Assembly (NCBI GenBank): GCA_033557685.1
Contig: JAWQRN010000605.1
Coordinates: forward strand, 1-27,927
Direction of reading: 5' to 3'
Length of the DNA: 27,927 nt
Origin: Sperchopsis tessellata
Taxonomy: Eukaryota; Arthropoda; Insecta; Coleoptera; Hydrophilidae
The number at the start of each line of letters is the position of its first letter. Within the stretch, counting starts at the first letter, position 1. The notes beneath the pieces are model-generated. The model saw only the letters and a list, made by a program, of their open reading frames with translations, was not told the DNA's origin and ran no database searches. Below are positions 9,954-19,299 of this stretch, piece by piece. Both the position numbers and the translations under genes were made by a program.

Positions 9954-10633
9954 CTAAAAATATATTATAAGTATATTAAGTAATATATAATATTCATGAA
10001 ATTTATAAACTTCATGCTACTAATAATATTTTCTAACTAAGTAAGCAGGAAGGTACTATTTTAATGAGACCAGCTGTGAAAGAAATGTGAGCCGTGACAT
10101 TATGACAGATAACCTAATCTTTTTTTAGCTGCACATTGCGTTCGGTTTGTTCTCCATGCTTACACTTTCCACTTATTTAGAGAAAATCCGCCTTGTGTTG
10201 TTTTAATTACTTCCATGAGAAATTACTATTTATCCTCAATATATGAGTATAAGTGGGTGTGTGCTAAGGAAATGTTAATAAACAACAGAGCTTGATACAC
10301 ATCTAGATTATGAATAAGCAAGTAATACAGATTTACACTTCTCCTTGCCCACTCACAAAAGCGTTCACTTAAAATAATAAGGCTACAGTTAAAAGTGCAA
10401 GCAACAAGAACACAGCTATTATTTTTTTGTAATGGAGGGGTTTTAGTCACATGATTTCTTCAATTTTAAATTAATTTTCTTTTAATATTTAAGACTTTTT
10501 TTATAGAAACATATTCTACGCACATCAGTGTTTGATAAAAACTAGGGATTATGTCAATTTTCAATACAGTGAAAGAGTTCTTCATTTGCATTATCAAGTT
10601 TAAATTATCTGTGATTGATATTCATTTACTTAC
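9954..10633 (-). other. ATRX intron
   Basis: 680-nt intron with donor GTAAGT (10633-10628) and acceptor TTTTTAG (9960-9954). An open minus frame at 10226-10450 inside it has no recognisable motif and I treat it as chance. Confidence 0.85.
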
Positions 10634-11009
10634 GGTCATATCCCCCAATAGTACTTCTTGCTGAAGACCTTTGACTATAGTTGGTATAATGCCCTGAACA
10701 GTAGTTGGGTCCCAAGTAGGATTATCCCTTCTAACAATATTTGTAATTGCTTTATATATATACGTCATTGGAATGTTGGAAAGAGCACCAGCGTTCATAG
10801 TATTCACCCTAGCCTTCTTTTCATTTTCAAATTCTTCCCAAGCTGCTTTTCTCTCGTCTTCATTTAGACCTTCTTCCTCTTTGTTTTCTAGTAGAGATTG
10901 ATGCTCATGGTACTTATAAATTAACTTATCGTGAGTTTGAAGCATTTCTGCTAAGAGCACATCTTTAGGTACTAGTGGTGTAGGTCTATCTTCAGGTTCA
11001 GGTTCAAAT
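10634..11009 (-). CDS. ATRX: ATRX/XNP conserved C-terminal region exon
   Basis: 376-nt exon between acceptor TTTTTAAG (AG at 11011-11010) and donor GTAAGT. Its first base completes the Lys codon split from exon 20772-20651. It encodes KFEPEPEDRPTPLVPKD, then LLAEMLQTHDKLIYKYHEHQ, SLLENKEEEGLNEDERKAAW and a segment ending LLGDMT. This corresponds block by block to the ATRX region just after the helicase domain (P-M-L-P-K-D-x-x-L-A-E-L-L...Y-H-E-H-D-S-L-L-x-x-K-E-E-E-x-L-x-x-E-E-R-K-A-A-W), which is characteristic of ATRX/XNP and not of other SNF2 families. The vertebrate protein has a longer middle insert here. ATRX remodels heterochromatin and works with DAXX and histone H3.3 in vertebrates; insect XNP acts in heterochromatin and at nucleosome gaps. 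Confidence 0.95.
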
Positions 11010-11462
11010 CTTAAAAAGTTAATGCATTGTAAGAATATAACTTTATTAATACTATTTACAGTTTATACTTTGAAAAAAGTTAAAACTAAATATGATAATT
11101 TGTCCTAAGGTGTTACTCAAGACAATACTAGTCACATGATCAAAGTGTTTGGATGTTGGGTTATGTTTCATAAGTTATTGAGCACTTAATATAATTAGAA
11201 GATTGGTCCCCTATAATACATCTGTTTTGCAGTGATCCGTCACTATTAAAATATATGACAAGCCTCCCATAATACGGAAGAAGACATCTAAAGAACCTAG
11301 CAATTCTCTTAGAGTGACAAGAATGTCCTAAATAAGTACTAAGATATAATTTCTATAAGTAGCAAATGTCATTTTCACATAATTTTCATAAACAATTTAT
11401 AAACTTCGCAGTGAGTGAATTATTGAAAAGTCTAATATGTATGATATAGTAAATGTAAAATA

Positions 11463-11709
11463 CCCTAACGAAATTACGGCGAACCTCGACTAGATGACTC
11501 CTGTACGTTCTAAGAAACAGAGCAGCATGAAATAGTTGAGAAAAAATATTACCCGGCTATATAAACAACAATGGTGATACCAGCAGCTATAGTGAATTAT
11601 TTGTATGATTAATATACCTGCTAGAAATACAGTTTTAAACTATGCACTTAAAAATAAATACACTTAAAATTTTTTGGATTGTTATTCGTAAACCCTTAAA
11701 AATGTAAGT
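11463..11709 (+). repeat. gypsy copy B 5' LTR, degraded
   Basis: The start CTAACGAAATTACGGCGAAC aligns with the start of solo LTR D read on the minus strand (GTTACGAAACTACTGTTGAA). TTAAACTATGCACTTAAAAA followed by TAAATACACTTAAAA at 11637-11670 matches the LTRs of A, C and D. The end is placed at about 11709 by alignment with copy C, where the LTR ends ATAACA. It is about 100 bp shorter than D. Confidence 0.65.
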
Positions 11710-12043
11710 TGACATTTGTGTTCGGTTTAAAAACAATAAATAAAATAAAAGTAAAATAAAGTGTTATTAACAGACTACATTCAACAGAAAAAAAAGTGTG
11801 TGATAAAAAGAAACTAAATCAACTAAAAAAATGGCAGACAGAGAAGAGAAAGCAAAAGAACCAATGAACATGAACCAAATTCTAAAGAAAGTGAAAACAA
11901 AATAAAACAGAAGTTAGAAGAAAATTATAGCAAAACCGAAGACAAAATAGAATAAAAGCTAGAAGAAAATTCTAGATATACTAGACAAAATGAATGCGAA
12001 TATTCTTGTCACTAGTGGTAGTATTGGGAAGAAGAGACGGTAG

Positions 12044-12702
12044 TTCACGATAGACACAGGAGCCAATATTTCAGAAGTCAGATCAGAGTTGATGAACCGG
12101 TAAAATCTGGAAAATGTAACAAGCCTCCACATGCGAACTGCTACTGGTAATAAAATTTTAGTTCATGGAAGAGCGATAACTTACATAACCTTGCATAGTT
12201 ACTCCATGGCCAAACAGATGATTGTGGCGAACATAGTTGATGAAGCAATCCTAATGTAGGATTTTATGAGCCGTCATGGAGCTGCTATTGAAGTGAAAGT
12301 ATGACTACTAAAGATAGGTAATGAAGAAGTAAGTACTAATGGTAGTACATGGAAGAAGTTGTTATTGAAGTGAGTCTGTGCCTTCCTGGGTCTAAGCTAA
12401 ACAGTGTGTGCCTTCTGCTTACCGATGATGTCACGAACCCGGCTATGACTGAACAAATAATCCAAGCAAGGACTGAACACGTAGTGGATGATTTCTGGTT
12501 GGCACCTATTGAATCTTGTATGGATAATCCAATCAAGAAGGGAGTTCCTATAGGAATAGTACTAGTTAGGTGCCAAGATGTAGATCGAGTTCGTTTCCTG
12601 AACACCAATGGGTTTCCTATAAATCTTAATAAAGGGAAAATATTGGAAATCCTAGTACCAGTGGTCTCAGTTGCTCGATGTGAAGAAGATAAGAACACAT
12701 AA
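12044..12702 (+). pseudogene. gypsy copy B protease and protease-RT linker
   Basis: FTIDTGANIS with an intact Asp-Thr-Gly triad starts at 12044. Two in-frame stops lie in the next 270 bases. From 12349 a clean 117-codon frame runs to 12702 and includes MDNPIKKGVPIG and NTNGFPINLNKGKILE. The same block is on the minus strand in copy C (15236-15021), which shows that it is a conserved part of the family's polyprotein between protease and RT. The minus-strand open frame over the same bases (12336-12698) is a shadow. Confidence 0.8.
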
Positions 12703-12959
12703 ATGAAAGTTCAAGATTATGTGTAGAAATTAAAACCTATATTGCTGATAATCTGAAGAAAGTATCACCAACAAAAGAAAAACAAGTGCTAGATCATCTA
12801 AGGCAATTCCAAGACACATTTGCCAACAGTTGGGAAGGCTACGGTCATACCAATATGGTACAAGATCGACACTCGTAGTGCTACCGCTGTTAAGCTGCAA
12901 CCAAGGGGTTACCTCTAGCTAAATCGTAGAACCTTCCAGTAGCCCTTGAGCCTCACCTA

Positions 12960-13442
12960 TTGTTGTAGTATCAAAAAAATATGGGTCTACCAGAAACTGT
13001 AGAAGACTGAACGATGTTACGAAGAAGAATTGTTACCCTTTACCACAGATAGACAACACTTTGGATAGGTTGGCAGGGTCACAATGGTTCTTCACATTAT
13101 ACGTGAAGAGTGGTTATTGGCAAGTAGAGCTAGATCCTAAAGACCAAGAAAAGACAGCTTTGCTTACAGGATCTGGACTGGGGCAGCTATGCTACTTGTA
13201 CTGTGAAATACAACTGCAATATTTGCAAGACATGGATCTGTTTCTCAAGGGTTTATCTGGTGTACCTTGACATTGTCAACATTGGTATGGCATTTGAAGA
13301 ACATCTACAGAATTTGGAGGAGATTCTTAGAAGATTGAGAAATGTCCATTTGAAACTCAGCCACCTATTCAAAAAGAAAGTAAAATATCTTGGACATGTA
13401 GTGTCCAGCAAAGGTGTAGCGACAGATCCCTATAAAATCTGA
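12960..13442 (+). pseudogene. gypsy copy B reverse transcriptase remnant
   Basis: Fingers/palm motifs appear in two frames: RRLNDVTKKNCYPLPQID (about 13000-13050), then LAGSQWFFTLYVKSGYWQVE (13067 on), then VYLDIVNIGMAFEEHLQNLE (13258 on) and KVKYLGHVVSSKG (13378 on). This is the standard order R-x-L-N...YPLP-x-ID...F-x-T-L-D-L-x-SGY-x-Q...Y-L-D-D...YLGH-x-V-S. Both catalytic Asp boxes are mutated (D to Y in SGY-box context, second D of YLDD to I) and part of the palm between them is lost, so it cannot polymerise. Confidence 0.9.
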
Positions 13443-13599
13443 AAAGTAGAGATATGGCGAACTCCCAGGAATAAACATGAACTGTGTACTTATTATCGAA
13501 GATTTGTCCTAGAGTTCGCTAATATAGCTACACCTTTGCATAAGCCGAAGGAAGAAAATTTCAATGGACAGAAGATTGTCAGGAGGCGTTCTGTAGAAT

Positions 13600-13990
13600 C
13601 TTAATTAAGGCTCCCAGTGGAAGGACAGTTCATTTTTGATATTGGGGCCACACACTTACAAATACATGATGGTCAAGAAACAGTGATTGGTTACTTTAGC
13701 AAAGCCTGAAAATAACTACTGTATCACAAGACGGATATACTTCTGGTCTTTGTCAAAGCTATAAAGAACTTCCATAAGTACTTCTATGAAAAGCAATTCG
13801 TCCTCAGAACAGATCATGACACCCTACAAAGTTTTCTTCGCTTTCAAAATCCAGAAGATGAAATTGCTAGATGGCTGGAAAGACTCCAAACATATTACCG
13901 AACACCATAGAGGTAAGATTCTTAACAATGCCAATGCTCTGTTAAGAAGACCCTGTGTAAACATTGCTAGCATCAAAGAACAGACACGCT
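13600..13990 (+). pseudogene. gypsy copy B RNase H remnant
   Basis: GQFIFDIGATHLQIHDGQET, with the tail VIGYFSKA, lies near 13622-13706; this is the beginning of the gypsy RNase H domain. FHKYFYEKQFVLRTDHDTLQ near 13770-13830 and NNANALLRRPC near 13925-13957 are its middle and end. The Asp of TDH is kept, while the usual D-A-L-S-R-R is changed to N-A-L-L-R-R. Several frame changes occur. The last block is directly homologous to copy A at 1568-1700. Confidence 0.85.
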
Positions 13991-14127
13991 GACAGTCTCT
14001 CAAACAACAATCAAGGTAGAAGGATGGATGGACAAGGAATTAAAAAATGCACAAGAGATCATGAGATCGCAAGGGCGACGACCAGCTTCCCATGCTGTAG
14101 TAAGAAGTAACCAACCAGAGCCAAACT

Positions 14128-14850
14128 GTGAAAACATACTGGGCGCAGTGGAAGTCACTGAAGATGGAAAATGAAGTGTTGAAGAACGCCTTAGAGAATA
14201 AAGAGGGAGAAGAAGAGACAGTACATTTGGTGAGACCTAAGAAGAAAAGGCAAGGAATTCTGGAAGAACTACACATTGGGAGTTCCGGAGGCCATGTTGG
14301 TGTAAGAAAAACAATAGAGAAGGTTCGAAACAAATTCTAGAATGGTGAAGCGAATGTATCGAACCATGGGCAGATACCTATCTAAAGGCGTTTCTAGATA
14401 TCAAAGAGATGGGGAGCAGTATATCCATATATTTCAGATAGCCTACTACTGCTCAGCTGTTAAATGAGTCAGCAAACTTCAGGTAGAGTGATTTTCAGAA
14501 AAGAAACGAGATTAATCTTTAGGCAGTTGGCCAGATGAACAGGAAGCAGGTAATAATTATGTAGACAATCTAAGAAGGAACACAGACGACATTCAAAATC
14601 TTGCCCGATACAACATCCAGATTGCAAGTGATAGAATAAAGGAAGATACGATCAATGTACGAGTAGATGCTGGAGGATTAAAGGAAGGTGATCTGGTCAG
14701 GCTATGTAATCCCCAATGCTGGAATGTCTAAACCTAAGATGCAATCATCCTAGAAGGGGTTATAAGTAGTGAAGAAAATTAATAACCAGATATACTGAAT
14801 CAAGAAACCACCACGAGGAAAACGAAAAGTCATACACTCGCATACATCGC
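14128..14850 (+). pseudogene. gypsy copy B integrase remnant
   Basis: The frame 14128-14340 contains KKKRQGILEELHIGSSGGHV, with the His pair of the HHCC zinc-binding domain, followed by TIEKVRNKF and a stop. The two Cys ligands and the first catalytic Asp pair are deleted. Sequence resumes at 14341 with MVKRMYRTMGRYLSKG, where the catalytic Glu is Lys, and continues with the C-terminal part (NLARYNIQIASDRIK near 14600, and a K-K-P-P-R-G-K-like block near 14805). It matches copy A at 2380-2790. Confidence 0.85.
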
Positions 14851-14924
14851 TTAACCTCATACTTCCAAGAAAGAGAACACTGTCGGGTTGAGAAATTACA
14901 AGCCCAGGACGAAGAGGAGTTCGA

Positions 14925-15050
14925 GTCATTCCTTAAGTCCACTGGATAGTAGACTTGTTGTTCAACTCTGTAGGCAAAACTCAGTGGTAGAACTGAGCTC
15001 CACTGGCCGGACTTTCGGTTTTATATGTCGGAGAGATTTTTGCTGGAACA
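14925..15050 (-). repeat. Partial LTR at the far end of copy C
   Basis: Plus-strand strings such as TTGTTGTTCAACTC, AAAACTCAGTGGTAGAACTG and GGTTTTATATGTCGGAGAGA line up in order with TTGCTGTTCTACTC, AGAACTCAGTAGTGGAACTA and CATTTTATATACCGGTGAGA in the LTR of copy C (16993-17085). So this is a fragment of an LTR in the same orientation as copy C, presumably its 3' LTR after an internal deletion. Confidence 0.55.
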
Positions 15051-15400
15051 TCGGGCAACTGAGACGACTGGTTCTAGAGTTCCCAACACTTTTCTATTAT
15101 TAAGATTTATAGGAAACCCACTGGTGTTCAAGATACAAACTGGAATTACATCTTGGCACCTAACCAGGGCTCTTCCTATGAGAACTCCCTTTTTGATTGG
15201 ATTATCCATGCAAGATTTAGAAGGGCCCAACGACAATTTTGTTTTCAGTCTTAACTTGGATTATTTGTTCCATCATATCCAGGATCATGACATCATTGAT
15301 AAGTCGAAGACGCACACTGGTTAGATTAGGCCCAGACTCACTTCAATAACAGCTTCTTTCATGTACTACCATTTGTGACGAGATTATTTACACGATGGTA
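15021..15400 (-). pseudogene. gypsy copy C protease-RT linker
   Basis: The minus frame 15236-15021 carries SCMDNPIKKGVLIGRALVR and NTSGFPINLNNRKVLGTLEP, nearly the same as copy B at 12511-12665. The last few residues before its stop come from the adjoining LTR piece. Upstream in element sense (15400-15240) is the region between protease and this block, with stops. The DTGA protease box itself is not readable here, so it appears to be deleted. Confidence 0.75.
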
Positions 15401-15429
15401 TATTCTAGATATTCTGGGGCCTTCCTTCG

Positions 15430-16250
15430 TGCCCATCAACATGTGCCCCATAGTACTGGTAGATTTTAGTTTCCTTGTTCCTTAATTTTTGCTTGGATTT
15501 ACAGAATGCTCGATTCTTACTTGATAATTTTTGCAAATGTGCTTCTGTTTTGCACACATTTTATGTTCTTTAAATTCCTCTTGTGGGTACTTACTTCATA
15601 CAATTCAGTTTTCTGAGATGATGCTGTTTTCTTTGTTACTTCTCTATGTACTTCCCCTTATATTGGTTATGAACAACTTCAAATATAAGGACTGTACCCA
15701 CGGCTTCCCACAGATTTCGTTTCAGACCATCTGTACAGCTAGTGATATTTCTTGGTTTGTAAAGCCATCAACAAACATGTTCAATACGATCACAGACATG
15801 GCATCTTGTTGTAGATCTCCATAGCTAAGTCTGGTTAGTCTATCGATGTTGGCTGCATATTCTCAGTCTTTTGTTTCCGTCGTTTCTTGGGTTTCGTGGT
15901 ACATGGGTTTCAAATCTTGATTCAAGAGCCTGTATCAGATTTTCAAAATTGCCCCTGCTATTCTTTGAAATATTGTGCAGGATGTACAGTGCCTGGCCTT
16001 ATAAAGCCATAGTGAGGTTACTCACTTTATCAGTGTCAACCCATCCATTTCAAATTGCATCTTTAAGTGTCTCCAAGAAGACGTTCTAACAAATTTGGGC
16101 ACCTGTATCTTCTCGGTTGTAACGAAGGTATGAATGGTGGTGTCTTTGTGAGCTTTTCGATGTCTCCTTTCCAAGCTCCATACTCTTCCCTGAGAGGATG
16201 TATTTTCTTTTCTACCTTTTCATTTACTTCCAAAACATTCAAATCCAACT
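15430..16250 (-). pseudogene. gypsy copy C Gag body remnant
   Basis: Element-sense frames include KTPPFIPSLQPRRYRCPNLL (within 16248-16063) and, in a second frame near 15960-15870, ILHNISKNSRGNFENLIQAL followed by ESRFE. The latter, I-L-x-x-I-x-x-x-S-R-x-x-F-x-x-L-x-x-A-L-x-x-R-F, is a typical Gag capsid pattern of gypsy elements. Its 3' part (15640-15430) matches the 5' end of copy A. Frames change several times and there are many stops. Confidence 0.7.
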
Positions 16251-16660
16251 AATCACTTTTATGTTCTATCATCCTCAAATTTTCTGCAAATTTTATCTTC
16301 AAATTTCTAGAATTTTCTTCTAGTTTGCTTTCCAAATTTTTAAAATTTTCCTCATATTTACTTTCCAAATTTATTAAATTTTTTACCAGCCTCTGTAAAA
16401 TGTTCTGAATTTTTTTGAATCAATCTGGAATTTTCCTCCAATTTACTTTCTAAACTTCGAGAATTTTCTTCAAGTTTACTTTCCAAATTTCTAGAATTTT
16501 CTACAAGCCTCTGGTCAATTTTTGTCTCAAATATTCTGGAATTATCTTGAATCAATCTGGAAGTTTACTCTAATTTACTTTCCAAACTTCTAGAATTTTC
16601 TTCTGGCTTCTGTTTTATTGTCTCCAAGTCTTCTAGAATTTTCGCAAAGTTTGTTTTCTA
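16251..16660 (-). repeat. Coiled-coil repeat region of gypsy copy C Gag N-terminus
   Basis: Minus-strand coding with repeated L-E-E-N-S-R-x-L-E-S-K units; the open frame 16555-16358 holds ENSRNLESKLEENSRSLESK and continues. The unit is 11 residues (33 bp), and the DNA shows matching tandem variants of TTTCTAGAATTTTCTTCTAG. An 11-residue period fits a hendecad coiled coil, probably driving Gag multimerisation (inference). Copy B keeps a shorter version near 11880-11990. Confidence 0.75.
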
Positions 16661-16832
16661 AACCATTAACAGAATTTGATTCATATTCGACATTTTCTTA
16701 ATTGACCTTGTTTTCATTTATCACACATTTTTGTTGTAAACTGTTTAATGTAGTCTGTTAATATCAGTTTTTCTCTACTTTATTTTTAGTTTATTTATTA
16801 ATTATTTGTTTAAGTACCGCATCTGACACCAC

Positions 16833-17241
16833 TGTTATATTTTTACAGGGTCATAAATACCAAATCAACATATTTAAAGTGTATTTATTTTAAAGTGAGT
16901 AGTTTATACATTAACACAATCATTCTACAACTATATACCTAGCGGCAATATAAATCATCCAAATACTTCGCGTCGCACTGGGAAATAGAATTGCTGTTCT
17001 ACTCCATAGTTAGAACTCAGTAGTGGAACTAGATAATCGAACTAAACTCCGTTAGCCAGACCCTCCATTTTATATACCGGTGAGATTACAGTGGAACATT
17101 CGGCACTTCACTGAAATATTCAGAGTTCTGCTGGAGTGCCCTTGGTTGGACGAGCATCACGTCATATCTGGTACGGTCGACTGCTTTCGAGGCTTTTCTG
17201 TAGTGGAGCTCAGTGGCCTAGAGACACCGCAATAGTTTATT
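16833..17241 (-). repeat. gypsy copy C 5' LTR
   Basis: In plus coordinates it begins TGTTATATTTTTACAG, the complement of an LTR end in ...ATAACA, and includes TATTTATTTTAAAGTGAGTA at 16884-16903, shared with solo LTR D (21017-21036). GTGGAGCTCAGTGGCCTAGA at 17204-17223 aligns with D near 21280-21296. The outer end near 17241 has run into a TA/TG microsatellite, so the terminal TGTTAC is not readable. Confidence 0.7.

Positions 17242-17274
<33 letters not shown>
17242..17274. repeat. (TA)n(TG)n microsatellite
   Basis: Uninterrupted TA units to 17264, then GT units to 17274. It lies exactly at the outer edge of the copy C LTR and may have expanded from the LTR end. Likely polymorphic. Confidence 0.9.
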
Positions 17275-17453
17275 ATATTGTAATTTGTGGGTGTAATCTA
17301 TTTGACACCTGTATTATTTTTGCATGTGCAATAATTTTGAAATGTTTATTATTGTTGTTTTGGACTATTGTATTTCTGTGTTACGTATTATTCATGTCTG
17401 TTGGTATCACGAATAAAAAATTATTATATATAATTCTTAGACCATCATATTAA

Positions 17454-18089
17454 CCCCTTGCACTCGAGGCCTTTTTCACACGGGCGAACCAGCAACTCGA
17501 GACGATTTCAGCTATATTAGTGAAACGTTTTACAGGTACTTGAAAATCATTTTATACTCAAACAAACATATACAAATAATAAAATTTCACCAATTTATTT
17601 ATTTTTACATTGAATACAACAAAATCTGTTAAATATTACACTCTGTAATTAGTTTTTGTGTGATATTTAGTAAAACAATCCCCAAGATGCAGCCTCGGTT
17701 TGTCAGGACACGTATCACAATAATAGGAGATTTCTAGTTTACCGCCAGGCTTGTTACGGTCAGAGCAAACCTTGCAGTTTCTTTTTGCCCCTTTTACCAC
17801 AATATGGATCTTTCCATTTAGTCGGGGTACATCAGTGGGCGTCGTCGACGTTTGCTCACGATCCATTTTTTGTACGGCTCAAATATTTTTAAACTGCTAT
17901 TCTCACTGTCAAGACTACTTTAGGTGAATGCAAAGCTGAGACTAAGTAAACTACGCTAAGAATTGGCTAAACACATCGGAAATAAACATATCGAGTTACC
18001 GCTCGGGCGCCGTAGTGACGCCGCTCACACGCATTAAACAGCCCGGGCGAACGCATTAAACCGCCCTGGCGCCGCTGGAGTGCAAAGGG
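17454..18089 (-). mobile_element. piggyBac-type element remnant, 636 bp
   Basis: Left end: TTAA (17450-17453) followed by CCCCTTGCACTCGAG (17454-17468). Right end: CTGGAGTGCAAAGGG (18075-18089), the complement CCCTTTGCACTCCAG matching the left with few differences, followed by TAAA where TTAA is expected. TTAA duplications and CCC-start inverted repeats are typical of piggyBac. Between them lies only the C-terminal cysteine-rich domain of the transposase on the minus strand. GC-rich subterminal repeats (CGGGCGAACGCATTAAAC variants) lie at 18005-18072. It is an internally deleted, non-autonomous copy that would need a transposase in trans. Confidence 0.85.
17636..17866 (-). CDS. piggyBac transposase C-terminal cysteine-rich domain ORF
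   Basis: Intact 76-codon frame from ATG (17866-17864) to stop. The N-terminal part contains PRLNGKIHIV, and the rest is a Cys/His cluster: CKVC at residues 32-35, YYCDTC about 15 residues on, then CFTKYHT near the end. This is the C-terminal domain of piggyBac/PGBD transposases, a cross-brace zinc fold that binds the element ends. The catalytic DDD core is absent. It has no stop or frameshift, unlike nearly everything else here. The ATG is preceded by AAAA, a good insect initiation context, but the ORF may simply be the surviving end of a longer gene. It lies in an ATRX intron on the same strand. Confidence 0.8.
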   Translation of the reverse strand: MDREQTSTTPTDVPRLNGKIHIVVKGAKRNCKVCSDRNKPGGKLEISYYCDTCPDKPRLHLGDCFTKYHTKTNYRV

Positions 18090-18553
18090 TAAAAACCATA
18101 CAGTTAGTGAATTAGATGGGTTAAAGTGCATACTCATACAGTAATGTGATGTAACTTCAAACAAGGCAACAATATTGCATAACTGCTGTATAACAGTTAT
18201 TGTCCAATATGGAACGAGCTGCCCTCCCGTTTTCCTTATTCACCTTAATCATATATCAGAGGTTAGCTGTGAGTGAGATGAGTTTGGTATCCAGACTAGA
18301 GTGTGTGCTTTAACACGTTTCTTGCTATATGGCCACACCAGTAGATCATGACAAGTACTTGTACATTCAAGGGTATAATAATTATGTTTGTTTGTAGGGT
18401 TTACTAAGCAAAATCCATGATCTCTATGATCTATTTTGGGAACTGATCGTTCGACACAAACTTTTCATGATGTTTAGGCCTAATGAATATATATTTTTGA
18501 AAGTTTAGCGTGTGGTCCAGAATTAAACCTGACTCGACCAGACGTGACAGTTT
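18090..18553. other. ATRX intron, nothing clearly recognised
   Basis: No supported coding region. A weak LINE-tail-like string (WNELPS in the plus frame near 18208) is discussed under rejected items. Confidence 0.5.
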
Positions 18554-18978
18554 TTATATCAATATTTTGAATGTTATTATTTTCGTCTTTTCGACTGAAC
18601 TGGAAGGACCATGGTTGTCCATCCATTGACAATTTTTTTTATATGAACTATTCATACTTGTTATTGTGTCATTGAGTTTTTTCACTTGTATGTACATTGT
18701 GAAGTCATCAGCATACAAAATGATTTCTGTACAAGGATCTGCTCTGGGCAGTGATGCAAGGTAGATGTTAAACAGGAGTGGACTCAACGGTGAACCCTGA
18801 GGTAGCCCCCTGTTGTCGATTCTAGGACCAATTAATCTTTTTTTTTAAGGTATATTTTTCTGTCATAAAATTTTTTATGAATAAGTAGTAGCAGTTTTGA
18901 GGGAATTTCCATTTGATTTAATTTTTGGAGAAGAATGTCTAGCAAATCGTTGTGGTTCGCTGCCTTCATGTCCAACAA
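18554..18978 (-). pseudogene. Non-LTR retrotransposon RT fragment
   Basis: Minus-strand coding begins LLDMKAANHNDLLDILLQKL, the first catalytic motif (L-D-x-K-A-A), followed by the spacer to an A9 run at 18846-18838. After that run the frame shifts by one, and RLIGPRIDNRGLPQGSPLSP and ILYADDFTMY follow: the G-x-P-Q-G-S box and the catalytic Y-A-D-D. So catalytic residues are retained, and the main break is the frame change at the homopolymer. The fragment ends at a stop at 18556-18554. It lacks an endonuclease domain and 3' region. The class is LINE of the I/Jockey group; the clade is uncertain. Confidence 0.88.
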
Positions 18979-19299
18979 TAAAGTAAGCATATGTTCAGAT
19001 TGAACCTAATGAGAAAAAACGGTTAACAATTTAGTTTTTGTAAAAGAGAATAATATAATAAACCTAAGCATGGAGGAGCCCTAGGCTATATTGTCAAGTG
19101 CAGTCAAAGTGGTTACAAAACTAACTTGGAAGAGTGAAGTAGCTGCTGATATAAGATATATATACCGGGTGTCACCTTATATTCTAGGGCATAGGAAATC
19201 CCATGTAAATCTGGAAGTACCTTAGATCTGAGCCCCGAGCGCTAAATATAGATACATTTTATTTTATGATAATTGGGAACGATATTTAAATCCTATATT
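18979..19299. other. ATRX intron, nothing clearly recognised
   Basis: No coding motif. A string ATACCGGGTGTCACC at about 19162 resembles strings seen at ends of some insect mobile elements, but I cannot assign it. Confidence 0.4.

Larger units (their letters stand above)
11463..14920 (+). mobile_element. Ty3/gypsy retrotransposon relic, copy B
   Basis: Plus-strand element, antisense to ATRX. The order is 5' LTR (to about 11709), untranslated leader, short N-terminal Gag frame (ATG at 11831) with Glu/Lys-rich residues, a gag deletion, protease (DTGAN at 12053-12067), protease-RT linker, RT, RNase H, and integrase N- and C-terminal parts. No 3' LTR of its own is seen; it ends where copy C begins, near 14920. 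Stops and frameshifts are scattered. Catalytic residues are changed in RT (TLYVKSGYWQ instead of the usual D in that box; YLDI instead of YLDD) and in integrase (MVKR instead of MVER). It is the best record of the pol order of this family in the window. Confidence 0.9.
14925..17241 (-). mobile_element. Ty3/gypsy retrotransposon relic, copy C
   Basis: Minus-strand copy of the same family. In element sense it has a 5' LTR (17241-16833), GTGGTGTCAGATGCGG directly after the LTR (primer-binding-site position), a leader matching copy B, a Gag N-terminus with coiled-coil repeats, Gag body, and the protease-RT linker (15236-15050). Then it jumps into an LTR-like piece (about 15050-14925) similar to 16985-17100. 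RT, RNase H and integrase are absent. It complements copies A and B, which lack most of gag. It abuts the 3' end of copy B tail to tail. Confidence 0.8.

Noticed and set aside
10658..10867. 69-codon plus-strand open frame
   Set aside because: Antisense of the conserved ATRX exon 11009-10634.
12336..12698. 120-codon minus-strand open frame
   Set aside because: Exact antisense of the gypsy copy B protease-RT linker, whose plus-strand frame is conserved in copy C; no motif of its own.
16251..16660. Possible CRISPR or satellite array
   Set aside because: Repeats are contiguous, imperfect and keep an 11-codon period in frame with Gag; there are no spacers, and the context is animal DNA.
18190..18350. 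Possible LINE ORF2 tail (WNELPS-like string)
   Set aside because: Only one short motif, surrounded by stops, with no second supporting block.
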